Shown here: piece after piece, positions 1 through 13,726 of the stretch | How positions within the stretch are numbered: position 1 is the stretch's first letter | Layout of the letters: each line of letters begins with the position of its first letter | NCBI GenBank assembly: GCA_014529385.2 | Contig: CM043958.1 | Span: 90,917,025 to 90,981,024 of the forward strand | Length of the DNA stretch: 64,000 bases | Direction: 5' to 3' | Source of the DNA: Adiantum capillus-veneris | Lineage: Eukaryota > Streptophyta > Polypodiopsida > Polypodiales > Pteridaceae | The notes under the pieces: model-generated | What the model saw: the letters and a program-made list of their open reading frames with translations, nothing else | Databases searched by the model: none | What the model was told of the DNA's origin: nothing | Made by a program: the position numbers and the translations under genes

Positions 1-328
1 AATTGATTTGCATTGAATTTGGAGTACTTCATGTAATTTTTGAAGGCTCTTTAATGTGTCTATAGAAAGGAGGACAACCAGCAGGGACTTAACAACTCAA
101 TTTTGGTGTTGATCCAACATGCCGTGCAAATCAACCACAAGGTGACATGTGGAGACCCTCACCTTCGTCTAATTTTTCAAGCTCCATTATAAAGAGTATA
201 GATAATGGACTATTGAACAATAGCAAAAAATTATTGTGTACACAAGGGCTTGAGAAAAACCTAGGTTTAGTGTAATCCCGCCTACAAATTTGAAAAAGTT
301 AAAATCGTACACCTGACATCGTGTTAAC

Positions 329-400
<72 letters not shown>

Positions 401-1075
401 GCAAATCCACCATTTTTCAACAACGTGCAAAGTATAATACCCAAAATTGTACGCCTAACAACTTGCATGTGTGTGTACGCATACGCATGTACACTGTGTG
501 TGTGTGTGTGTGTGTGTGTGACCATCACCGTGTGGGAAATAATTAATTTGCATTGAATTTGGAGTACTTCATGTAATTTTTGAAGGCTCTTTAATGTGTC
601 TATAGCAAGGAGGACAACCAGCAGGGAGTCAACAACTCAATTTTGGTGTTGATCCAACATACTGTGCAAATCAACCAAAAGATGACATGTGGAGACACTC
701 ACCTTTCTCTAATTTTTCAAGCTCCATTAGAAAGATTATAGATAATGGACTATTGAATAATAGCCAAAAACTATTGTGTATGCAAGTGCTCCAGAAAAAC
801 CTACGTTTAGTGTAATCCCACCTACAAATTCCTTGACTATATCTAATACACCTTGGAGGCCCCTGCCACGTGACATAAGGAAAGGGCTTTGAGGGGATGA
901 GAGTTGGAGTGGCCCCTAAAATTTCTCATATTTAAGTTTTTTGAGTTTTTGAAAGAAAGTATTGTGCCTCACCTTGATTTAGTGCAACCCCCCTTACAAA
1001 TTTTTGAGATTTGTCTCAAAAAATCTAATTTGTCCTTAGACGCTTGCAAAAACCTAGGTTTAGTGCAATCCCACC
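1..1075. repeat. 540-bp-spaced direct duplication and related short repeats
   Basis: Bases 1-295 recur almost unchanged at 541-832, an offset of 540 bp. The extra sequence between the copies is mostly GT/GA microsatellite. A shorter motif, 'cctaggtttagtg' followed by 'aatcccacct', recurs four times (about 259, 795, 970 and 1051), so the block grew by repeated local duplication. A second motif, 'aagctccattataaagagta', ends both large copies and returns at about 2568 and 2855. No coding content is visible. This is probably a fragment of a high-copy dispersed repeat of unknown class. Confidence 0.85.
331..520. repeat. (GT)n(GA)n and (GT)n microsatellites
   Basis: A compound (GT)n(GA)n tract fills about 331-396 and a second (GT)n tract about 495-520. 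They lie inside the first copy of the 540-bp duplication and are absent from the second copy. Confidence 0.97.
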
Positions 1076-1408
1076 TATGACTTTTGAGATTTACCTTTGA
1101 ATTCTGAGTCAACCCAAGGCAAGAGCAAGAAATCTAGCATAAAAACCTCAAAAATATCTAAGATTTTCCAGAGTTGCCTCTTGTCGTCCGTCTTTGCTAT
1201 CTGTTGAGGTCCGCTCTTGCCTTGGGGCTTATACGCCTTCTGCCTTGGATTTGTCGGATCAAAATTTTCCAATTACGTTAATTCTCGATTTTGTAGATGT
1301 CAATGTTGATTCATGATTCTTGATTGTGGATTCTGTTGATCGTCGCTTTGTTGATTGTTGATTGTAAGACCAATGCTTATTCTCCCTCCCCCTCTCTCTC
1401 ATGTTGGT

Positions 1409-1438
1409 GTGATAGCCCTCTCTCTCTCTCTCTCTCAC

Positions 1439-1503
<65 letters not shown>

Positions 1504-1592
1504 ATGAATCACATAGACCATTCTCTATTTCTCGGCACACACAAAATCTTGCAATCAATAATGTTGCATTCTCTCTCTCTCTCTCTCATACA

Positions 1593-1626
<34 letters not shown>

Positions 1627-1801
1627 ATGCGTGCATGACATCCACAAAAAATCATTGGACTCCTATTGTTGAGCTCACTGCACTTCAGTATTGCAATGCA
1701 AATGTGGAAGGCCTTCTTGCAACGCTCCAACACCTCAACGAATGGCACGTCAACTCTGTCTCTCATACACACACACACACACATACACACACACAAAGGT
1801 A

Positions 1802-1881
<80 letters not shown>
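1409..1881. repeat. Cluster of (CT)n(CA)n compound microsatellites
   Basis: Compound tracts lie at about 1417-1501, 1570-1626, 1757-1795 and 1806-1881. Each runs CT first and then CA on the + strand. Open frames across them give only Ser-Leu and His-Thr repeats and are not genes. Confidence 0.97.
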
Positions 1882-1885
<4 letters not shown>

Positions 1886-3632
1886 AACAAAACACGAATA
1901 CATGCGTGCAACTATTGAGCTTTGAGCAGTAAGGCTAGAGAGAGATCATTTACGACATGGAAGGTTTGTGCAATCCTATGAAGGGGGGTTCATTAGGACA
2001 TGGCCACACAAAGCTTAGTTACCTATAAGCCTCAACAATTTTAACTAAGGTAGGATCGACAGTCCAAAACGTCACAGATAGCAGCAAGTAGTGAGGGAGA
2101 GTGAGATGCAAAACAATAGAGAGAGAGAAAGAGAACTGATCGGCAAGAAACCGACGTAGTTTAAAAATTACGCTCTTTTACGCACAATAAGCCGATAAAA
2201 ATCTACATGCTAACGAACGAAAAGGCTGATGTAATAAACCACTTAGCTTCGCATGACCATAGCCTTAAATGACCCATGGAGGGAAGTTCCTTTAAAATGT
2301 AAAGTAAACCCACCCTTCAAATGGGTTTAAAAAGCAAAAGCAAAAGTAGTCAGTGCTTGAAGTGAAATAATATTGAAGTGAAATAATATGGCCTTCCCAA
2401 GAATTAAAACTATTATAAATATAGACAAAGTATTAAGTTTTCTACTTTACATTTCTAGAACTCAAAAGTCTTCTCATTTTCTATCTTTCATTTTTGCATT
2501 TCTTAAGGTTTCCTTTCAAATATAGCAGAGTGTGACACTTGGATGACTTCTCCTTGCTCAAAGATTTTAAGCTCCATTATAAAGAGTATAAAAGTTCTTT
2601 TGCCTTTAGATTGACACGATTGAAAAGCCTTTTGATTTTTTACACTTTTGATTGCAGTACTTACGTTTCATTTTTGGATTTCAAATTAATAGTTTTTTAA
2701 GGCTATATTTGAAATGAAGCAGACAGGCCTTTTCATTTTTTACCATCTCAATACTTACCCTTCACTTTTGGATTTCAAATTAATATTTTTTTAAAGCTAT
2801 CTTTGAAATGAAGCAAGGTATGACATGTGGAGGGTCTCTCTTTCCTTGAAAATTTTAAGCTCCATTATAAAGAGTATTGATAAATGGGTCAACACCTTCA
2901 TATATACATGTCCTTTTCATACTTTCCTTTAGAATGCAAATATGACCCTTCAAAAGGTCACCTTGTTTTATGAATGAAGCGTCCAACGAGTAGGATTTAT
3001 AATAAAACGTAAGAAATCTCGTACATACTGGTAGACTTAAAAAAAAATACCATTAATACTTTAAAGATGCCAGATTCCCTCAAGCTTGTGTATCCTCCTC
3101 TGCCTTCGGATGCACCTCTTGCCCCTTGTCCTCGCCATATTCCTCCTCTGCCTTCGGATGCATGCTACACCTCCCCCAGCCCTAGGTCTTCTTCCTCCTC
3201 ATCCACGGACAAACAGAGGGAGAACGCGCTGCCCTGTACTATGCGCTCGAGAGAGTGGGGGTTGCCATAGGAGATAGGAGGGCTGCCCTCTTTATGAGCC
3301 GGCTAGGGCACTGCCCTATGTGTAGCGCAGGAAAGGAGAGAGAGAGAGACTTGTTTTCTTGTTGCGTAGCTGAGAGAGAAGGAGGGAATGCAGACGACCC
3401 GCCTGCATCTATGCCAAATTTTACACCTTCATCATCATGGGAAAACACACACACACACGTGGATTGGCATGCAACTAGGCGTCGGTTTACAACTGAGAGA
3501 AAGATAGAGAGATTCTCCGTCAACGTCATCCACTCAACCGCGCTGTTATTTTTCAACTCGAATATGTTTTCATTCTCATCTTCGTTTCTTTTTTTTAAAT
3601 CGTAGGCACATACTTACATGAAAAAGTGGTTG

Positions 3633-3634
<2 letters not shown>
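1882..3634. other. No gene seen; AT-rich repeat DNA
   Basis: I see no convincing coding sequence. About 2600-2720 and 2720-2820 are diverged copies of each other, sharing 'tttggatttcaaattaata' followed by a run of T and 'tttgaaatgaagca'. Each is followed by the 'aagctccattataaagagta' motif seen at 1-740. The short frames at 3067-3600 read through low-complexity and CT-rich DNA and show no domain. Confidence 0.7.

Positions 3635-3666
<32 letters not shown>
3635..3666. repeat. (CT)n microsatellite
   Basis: An uninterrupted CT tract of about 32 bp. Confidence 0.97.
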
Positions 3667-6518
<2,852 letters not shown>

Positions 6519-6534
6519 TGTGTGTGTGTGTGTG

Positions 6535-6613
<79 letters not shown>
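6519..6613. repeat. (GT)n(GA)n compound microsatellite
   Basis: GT units at 6519-6536 run into GA units to 6613, after a run of nine or more G. This is the same compound as the CT/CA tracts, read on the other strand. Confidence 0.98.
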
Positions 6614-6889
6614 TTTATCATATTTTGTTTCTTTTATTGCAAGGAGAGAAATCTAGGGTATAGAAGTGGCTTGGTCAAGGAACTTGTTAGTTGGTTGTCT
6701 TTGAAAGAGGTAAAACCAAAATGTTATAGGGACAACATTGGCTATGCAAACATGATGAAGCTAGCATTGCTCTAAGTTTTTCTTCATGTGTGGTTACATG
6801 TACTTACAATCCTTCATCGTCCTCTAATTGTATAATATGGTTCTAGGTATCTTGATTGGTACTTTGATAGTGGTGCTTCCTGTTACCAT

Positions 6890-8211
6890 ATATACATGTG
6901 GTAGTGATGTGTGTGAACACACTTAGGACCGCCGGGGCATTTTTTCCCGCTTTAGGAGGTTTTTTCCCCAGTGCATTCATGAAGCTATTCACTTCTGTCA
7001 TTTTTGATTTTTTTGAGTTGTGTTAGATCTGTTAGTGGCTGCAATGTGCATGCTTTAGCAGGCTTTGTTAGCTCTGTTAAGTGCTGCAATGCGTAGGTTT
7101 TGTTAGATTTCTTAAGCTCTGTAAGGTGCAGGTTTTAGCAGGTATGTTAGTTAGTATAGTTCTGTAATGTGCAGTAGACAGTGAGCAAGTTGATTATTCT
7201 GTCAGTGTGTAGTGTGTTGTTTTATGCAGTGTGTGTGTGCAGTGCTAATTAGTGTTAATTAGTACTGTTAGTTGTAGTTGTAGGTGTGCGCGTGAGCTCA
7301 GTGCCCACGTAGCACAACCTCACCTTATCCACAAAAAGTTTTTTTGGATAAAAAAAAAAGCTCAAAAAATGTGAGATTAAAAAAAAAAAAAAAAAGTAAA
7401 AAAGAAAAAATCTCGGGATCTTCACCCAAGCACAAGCCCAAGCACAGGCCTTTGTCCTCAGTCTTATGATATAGTATAGACACTACTATATATATAAAGA
7501 TTAGCCCTCAAGTGAAGGGAGGGCAGGTGGGACAAGTCCTTAAAGTCCTCCACCCTTCCCTTCACACTTACCCCTTGAACCTACTAATTTTAGCCTTCTT
7601 CTCGACTAGGAAAAGGCTATTTTTAGGATTTCGAGGGCTTTAAGTAACCGAATCAGGGGCTGTAAAGCACAACACGTCCCTCTAACCAAGGCGCTCGTTT
7701 TGAGTTATCACACGCCATATTTTGTGGCTTGGTTAAAAAAAGGACAATAAAATAAAATAAAATTGAGAGTAGATTTGGGTTGCAAAACACCCAAAAAACT
7801 AGTTGAGCGGTCTTCACGGGCACTCACCAACACTTCTAGGATGTTGAGGTCACATGCACCTACGCTTTGGTCCTGTGCTAGAGGACGATCACATAGAGAG
7901 TGTCTTCATTTACGCGGGCACCCATGATTCCTCCACATTAGGCTCTCGGTCCTCCAAGGTAGTACCACTCACGACCCACATATTGCATCTAGTGACTCTT
8001 CCTCTGACTACGACATCATGGAAAGTTATTCGATGTCGAATACTGATAGTTTAAGCCAAGACATACATGCCATGGGTCCATGGTTCGGTCCGAGCATGCT
8101 TAGCCGCTTGAAAGAGACTTTTAGTAGAGCCACTTGCTCCGAACATGGAGCTAGCAATGTAAATGAAGGGGGGGGAAAGTAAATTCACCATTTATAACCA
8201 ATGTAGACCCC
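6890..8211 (+). mobile_element. Candidate LTR and leader of the gag-bearing gypsy remnant
   Basis: The stretch begins with 'tgtgtgaacacactt' and a G/C-then-T-rich segment ('cggggcattttttcccgctt') common in plant gypsy LTRs. It then has A-rich runs at 7376-7395 and a C-rich leader before the gag frame that opens at 8212. I could not fix LTR ends, a primer binding site or a second LTR. The assignment rests on position just upstream of gag. Confidence 0.35.
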
Positions 8212-9996
8212 ATGCTCCTAGAGAGTGTGCTTGTGAATACTCCATTCACTGCACTCCCTGACTCTTTAGAGCTATTCCACTCCAAGGTTATATTACCTGA
8301 TGGTAGAAGCCTTGCCGAAGTGCAAGAGGTTGAGCGATATATCATTGCAGCTAGAGAAAATGAGATTGAGAGCTTACACATGGTAGAGCTATGGAGAGAG
8401 CTAAAGGCGAATGCCCCTATGTCAACATCCATGCTAGTTGAGCAATTGAGTGCTCTTGAATTAGCAACCATTAAGGGTCAACCCATAGAGAGCCACATTG
8501 CATCTAGTTCAAAGGACACCCCTAGCACCTCAATCCTAGATGGAGCATTTCTAAATGAAAACTGGGAGTATGAACTACGAATGGAGACTTTATACACATG
8601 TCACACCTATCACGTGGGTCGGTTAGATGTCCTACAATCCATATTGGGTGCTACTAGCATAGAGGAGCAACAACAAAGAGTTTGTGATGTCATCCATAGG
8701 GTTATTGCTGGAAAGGCAAAACAAAGGGATCCACATGCCTTCAATGGGTCTCATGAAATTCTTGGATACACGGAAGGCTAAGCAACCAACTTGATCACAA
8801 ATGGAGACTCCCTCGGTAAGCTCGATGGATCCTCCACATGTTGTTTTGCTAGGGTCTCAATACAATCTCAGCCCACAAGCAATAGCTTTACCTTTCTAAG
8901 TTTAGCTCATCTTTCTCTTGATGACACCATGGCTACCATGCCTACCCTAGTGATGGGCATGACAAAAAAAACGTCATGGACCTCATTTATTAGTAAAGCA
9001 CTGCTACATGGTGGCCCAATGCCTACAATAGTACCTACAAGTGTGTATCAATCATATGCATCGATGGACCTTCGTACTCATGTAGCTCCTACCCCTCCCA
9101 TTGTTTCAACAACTTATGCTCCACGACCACAACATCCAATCCCTTATTTCAATGAGACATACCAATTAGCATTAGCATGTCACATCCCACATCTGCTACG
9201 CCCAGGTCCACACATATGAACTTTGGGCCACAACATGGCACAACATCATACCTAGTTTGGGACCCAAAGGATCACCCGTATGCCTAACCCGATGCCAACC
9301 CCCATTCAACATGCAGTCTCGAGAGCACCTGTCCCCACTATACTTGCTCACTTGGGTGACTTGGCAACATTTGATCAAGATATTGGTCGATCTATTGCTA
9401 AAAATATGCATAACAGGCCTGATAGAGATCCTAGAATTAAGATAGTACAAATAGCCAAGCTCACACAAAAATTTAGTTGAGACGGGGATGTGAGAAAGCA
9501 TATTGAAGTATTTGAACAAATATGCGATTCCCTAGGAGAACACAATGACCTGCATAAGAGTAATGCTTTAAGCTTGACCTTGAGTGGAAAGGTTGGGGAT
9601 TTGTATAGGATCCTAAGGGTGGAAGAGAAAATGATTTACCCTACTCTGAGGAGACTGTTCTTGAAAGAGTACATAAGAGAGGGAGTACTTTGGGGTGTAG
9701 CATCTCAGCTCCAAAAAGCCCAACGAGAGGAAGAAGAGTCCATGAGAGACTTTATTAGTCGCTTGAAGCATTTGAATTCTTGTTGTAATCTAAATGAGCG
9801 CTTCAATAATAACCAATTTCTAGATAGATTTATTAGGGGACTACGACATGAGGATATCTACAATGGCCTAGTCATTAGAGGTATAACCACTGCAGTCACC
9901 ACCAATGTGATCCAATTGGAGGAAAACTTAATGATTCAAGGAGAAAGAGTATCTGTTGAGCCCAAGAATGTCATTAGATGCACATATGTTCACTAA
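8212..9996 (+). pseudogene. Ty3/gypsy-type gag, broken by stops
   Basis: A single reading frame runs through the whole interval but is cut by stops at 8779-8781 (TAA), 9217-9219 (TGA), 9253-9255 (TAG) and 9478-9480 (TGA). The last segment (9490-9996, 168 codons) is a retrotransposon gag core (PF03732-like). It has a helix-rich body, 'LSGKVGDLYRIL', acidic 'QREEEESMRDFISRLKHL' and 'QFLDRFIRGLRHEDIYNGLV', the usual place for the conserved F...GL helix. Gag normally forms the virus-like particle that packages element RNA. No zinc knuckle or protease follows on this strand. The next retroelement sequence (10.37 kb on) is on the opposite strand, so this is either a truncated element or one half of an inversion. 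Confidence 0.8.
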
Positions 9997-10366
9997 GAAT
10001 GTCACTAGGCGTTTATAGTCATCTTGGTCAAAAGGGTAAACTTGTGTAATTGGAGAGACGTTCTCTACTAAGTAGGGACAATCGTGGTCAATAGACGTAT
10101 CAGCCATTCTAATTCCTCAAAATTCTTCTCGCATGCTAGCGTATCTACTAAATCTCATTCACACACAAGCACCGGGTAGACTATGTGAAACACTTGTGAA
10201 AAGTAAAGGGGGTACCTCTCCCCCAAGGTAGGAGTGGATGACTCTAGCATACTAGCCATATCTCTACACACAGATAGATTTTGGTTAGTGTAAAAATATT
10301 ATTAGGGTCATGTCAAAAGGTAATGTCCTTGTGCATAATGTGTTATTATGATTTTTGGGTCATGTA

Positions 10367-10795
10367 CTAGAATTTGTAGGTTTCAAGCTTTTTGTTTTGT
10401 GGCTCTTGCTCTTTTACAAACTCCCATGGCATAACTGCTTCTTGACCATACACCATTTTGAATGGTGTAAAATTAATAGCCACTTTGTAAGACGTACGAT
10501 AATCCCATAGAGCTAATGCCACCTTCAAATCCGAATCTGAGCAATGAGCTTCCACTGTTTTGGTCAAGATAGAAATTAAATTCTTGCTAGTGCTCTCAGC
10601 TTGGCCATTTGCTTGTGGATAATAAGGTGTAGACTTATGTTGGGCTATCACGGAGTTTGTCGTGAGTTCCTTTATCACTCCATTTATAAAATGAGTACCA
10701 TTGTCACTCACAATCTCCAGGGGACAACCAACAAAGCATAGTTTTAATAGTTTTAATAGTTTTAAGCATAGCTTTGTCCTTAATATCCTTAACAT
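10367..10795 (-). pseudogene. Ty3/gypsy integrase catalytic core, 5'-truncated
   Basis: The frame matches the second half of a retroviral-type integrase core: 'CPLEIVSDNGTHFIN' holds the second catalytic aspartate and 'YYPQANGQAESTSKNL' the glutamate of the DDE triad. It is followed by the 'LALWDYRTSYKVAINFTPF' and 'VYGQEAVMPWEF' segments typical of plant elements. The zinc-binding N-terminus and first aspartate are missing. The DNA up to RNase H at 10963 contains only stop-rich remnants. The first 19 residues (leucine/lysine repeats) are not integrase and mark the break point. Confidence 0.9.
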
Positions 10796-10962
10796 CTAAG
10801 AATATCACATCCCTTTAATAGTTTTCGAGCTATATCCTTACAAAGCTCTTTGGGTGGAAAACCATTAACTAAAAAGTTCACAATTTTCTCACTTATTCAG
10901 GCATGGTCTCGACTAGAAACAAGGACGTATTGGGCAATTCGTCATCAATTCCAGTAGGGGAT

Positions 10963-11331
10963 TCACCATTGGGTATGCGAGACAAATGATCCACCATGAC
11001 ATGTCTTTACCGCGGGTCTCACCACAACGGTAAATTCAAACTCAAGAAGAATTGACAACCATTGTGTAATTCTTCCCATGGAACAAGGTTTATTTACTAG
11101 ATACAACAATGCTTGATGATTCGTATAGAAAACAAACTTGTTGGCAAGAAGGCAGTAGCAAAATTTCTTTACTGCATAAATCATAGCTAAACCTTCCCGC
11201 TCTGTAGTGGTGTAGCTCCTCTCAGCATTATTTAATTGACGACTTGCAAAGCTAATGGGGTAGTCCAATTTATGTTCTCCTGGTTGAGCTAGAACACAAC
11301 CAATAGCAAAGTTTGATGCATCAATATGCAC
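10963..11331 (-). pseudogene. Ty3/gypsy RNase H domain
   Basis: This is a typical RT-associated RNase H: 'HIDASNFAIGCVLAQ' carries the first active-site aspartate. 'YPISFASRQLNNAERSY' and 'TEREGLAMIYAVKKF' supply the glutamate region. 'FYTNHQALLYL' is the usual T-D-H-x-A-L motif with Asp changed to Asn. The domain is nearly full length, and a stop follows soon after it in place of the integrase linker. Confidence 0.92.
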
Positions 11332-11401
11332 ATGGAAAATTACATTCCAATCATGGGCACTCGTAGGATGGGAGCACTTGTCAAGACCTTTTTAATAACT
11401 C

Positions 11402-11851
11402 TTAGGCATGGTCACATTCTACAATCCAATGGAACTCAATAAGAAGCTTGTACAATGGACGAGCTATCTTGGCAAAGTTTAAAATAAACCGCCTGTAATA
11501 GCCAACATGGCCCACGAACCTTTGAACTCCTTTATAGTTTGTAGGTGGTGGCAAATTGCAAATGGATTTAATTTTGCTCTCATCTGTGGAATTCCCATTT
11601 TTGGACAGTATATGCCCTAAAATGACTCCGTGTTTAACCCAAAATTGGCATTTGAAAGGGTTTATGAATGAGATGCAATACAATCTGCACTTTTCAAATA
11701 CTTTTTGTAAACATGATAGATGTTATTTCCAAGAGGAATAAACACAAAGGTCATCTAAGAAAGCTTCACAAAACTCCCTCAAATAATCTCTAGAAGCACT
11801 GTTTATTAATCTTTAGAAGGTAGCAGGGGCATTGGTTAAGCCAAAAGCCAT
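11402..11851 (-). pseudogene. Ty3/gypsy reverse transcriptase, palm C-terminal part and thumb
   Basis: Minus-strand reading gives the 'MAFGLTNAPATF' motif, then a stop, then 'AFLDDLCVYSS' with the two catalytic aspartates. After a frameshift near 11735 come 'VFEKCRLYCISF', 'NPFKCQFW' and 'GVILGHILSKNG', then 'VQRFVGHVGYYRRFI' of the connection region. Its upstream edge coincides with the foreign CT-containing segment. Confidence 0.9.
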
Positions 11852-11977
11852 AACATGAAATACGTCGTGAAGGATCTCGTGCCACAAAGAAGAAGGAGCC
11901 GCTGTCACCATCGCGCTCAACCGCCTTGCCGCCGCCAATGCCGTTGCAATGCTCAATCACACACTCACAATCTCTCT

Positions 11978-12038
<61 letters not shown>

Positions 12039-12085
12039 AAGCACATGTTCTAAATTTGGCAAGGGTTAATGGTCTCTCCTAGAGG
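11852..12085. repeat. Foreign segment with (CT)n replacing the RT core
   Basis: This segment of about 230 bp sits where about 60 codons of reverse transcriptase (first catalytic aspartate to the MPFGL motif) should be. It has a CT tract (about 11976-12035) and a C/G-rich flank ('gccgccgccaatgccgttgc') unlike the surrounding pol DNA. The pol frames on both sides stop matching exactly at its edges. Confidence 0.75.
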
Positions 12086-12482
12086 CGGCATTGACCTTCT
12101 TGAGATCCATGCACACTCTGAGTTTCCCATTCTTTTTTGGCACAATAACTATTGGAGATACCCATTCTGAGTGCTCAATAGGGTATATGAATCTGCATTT
12201 GACAAGCTTTTCAATCTCTTCTTGAACAATGTTTGCATACTTAGGATTCATTGGGTAGGGTCGTTGCTGGACTAGTTTAGCCATGCTATTCATGGAAATT
12301 GTGTGTTGCACCACGGAAGGTGGAACACCTTTCATATCATGATATGTCCAAGCAAATATATCCTTGAATTTCTTGAGAATCTCCTTAAGTACATATTCCT
12401 CAGTCTCTATCAGACCTTGGGCAATGAAAACAGGTTTGGACTCCTCACTTGGGTCTACTAACTCTATTTCCTTATCGTTGGA
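12086..12482 (-). pseudogene. Ty3/gypsy reverse transcriptase, fingers region
   Basis: The frame is open on - from about 12482, upstream of the first ATG. It reads 'ELVDPSEESKPVFIAQGL', 'ILKKFKDIFAWTYHDMKGV', 'QRPYPMNPKYANIVQEEIEK' and 'WVSPIVIVPKKNGKLRVCMD', the N-terminal part of a plant gypsy reverse transcriptase. It ends at 'KKVNAA', where the foreign segment begins. Two stops just upstream (near 12484-12490) mark a frameshift into the spacer. Confidence 0.92.
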
Positions 12483-13110
12483 CTATCATAGACTCCATTA
12501 CTTCCATTGATAGGTGTTCTCTGGGCCTTTGTATACACAACCTTATGCTCCTCCGTGGTGTAGGATTTGAAATGATCAGGTGCATGGTGTAAGTCTGTGG
12601 GGTCTTGTTGCTCTATGGAATGTGATTTCTCTTTTGATTCCTTTTGTTGTTGAGCTAGCTCTTGATTTTGTTATCTCCTTACAGTACGGCTCTCAACTTT
12701 GGCTACTCTATAGCTTCTAGCTGTGTGATGTCAATGGGTTGTGGACTACACCACATGACTCTTTGAAGGTATTCACCCCAATTATCTACCAACTTTCGAT
12801 GAGCATCATATGCCCCCATATAACTAAGCCATTGTGCGGTAGATTTCTTTTCATTTATCCTAGCATGCACATTTGGTTGATATTGTCACTTCTTATATCT
12901 CTTACTCCTCTTGTCTAATTTTTGAGCATGGCCAATCTCCCGTGAAGAGTCACTAGATGAATCGCTACTCATGTCTTCTCCTCTCTTGGATAGATTGTCA
13001 TCTAGGGTACCACTGGGCCCTGAATGGTTTGTCCCCACATCTGCAACAAGATTTAACTCAGATTCTTCGTCCTCAGTTTGCCTTGTGCTCTAGTTGGGAC
13101 TCCTACATAG

Positions 13111-13627
13111 GAGGGCAACGAAGCTCTCCTCTATGACTGGTTTGCAAGAAAATGAAAATGAGATGTCACCTTATGTCAATTAAGGATGAAGTGTGCTCCT
13201 CAAACCTCCTCAACTCTGACAATAAGGAAATGATCGTGCATAGTTGGTGTCCTTGGACACCATCTATTGAGCCATCATTCCATGATTTACCCACATATGG
13301 GTGTAAGCAACCACATAAGTTCACTTTGGATCCATCACCTTTGCAGACTCCATGTAGAACAAGAACGGAGACCCAGCCATGACACCCATTCCACCATTAT
13401 ACATACCCTTTGATTTTTGAGGTCACCTGTAAGATACCATTGGACTTGAAAATCTCCCCTCCCATGCACATGCAACACCTCTCCTCAATCCATTTGTCTA
13501 TCAATTATATAAGGAATAAGGGTTTGAAAGGAAGACCCAGAATAAAATATCATGGTCCTCTTTCTTTACCTACAAGATTAGTCCTTATTGTCGACGGTGC
13601 GGAGGCGCAGAGACCAAGGCGAGTGAG

Positions 13628-13629
<2 letters not shown>
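13111..13629. other. No gene recognised
   Basis: A 76-codon + frame (13152-13382) has no domain and a weak start. The region may be the eroded upstream part of the antisense gypsy element. Confidence 0.4.

Positions 13630-13722
<93 letters not shown>
13630..13722. repeat. (GA)n microsatellite, about 93 bp
   Basis: A nearly pure GA tract. Confidence 0.98.

Positions 13723-13726
<4 letters not shown>

Larger units (their letters stand above)
10367..13110 (-). mobile_element. Decayed Ty3/gypsy pol, antisense
   Basis: Read on the minus strand this gives, in order, a gag-pol spacer (about 13000-12490), reverse transcriptase, RNase H and integrase, the Ty3/gypsy order. The spacer, conceptually read, contains 'QWLSYMGAYDAHRKLVDNW' and an acidic Gln/Glu-rich stretch, as in plant gypsy polyproteins. 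Frameshifts, stops, a replaced segment at 11852-12085 and a deletion between RNase H and integrase make it inactive. No LTR was identified on either side. Confidence 0.85.

Noticed and set aside
187-1918. Open frames of Ser-Leu, His-Thr, Cys-Val or Arg-Glu repeats, also near 5897, 6438, 13410, 15852, 40000, 45234 and 56140-56630
   Set aside because: They are translations of CT/CA/GA microsatellites, open in several frames because dinucleotide repeats contain no stops.
8212-13110. One gypsy element made of gag (+) and pol (-)
   Set aside because: Opposite strands and no shared LTR found. An inversion is possible but not shown.
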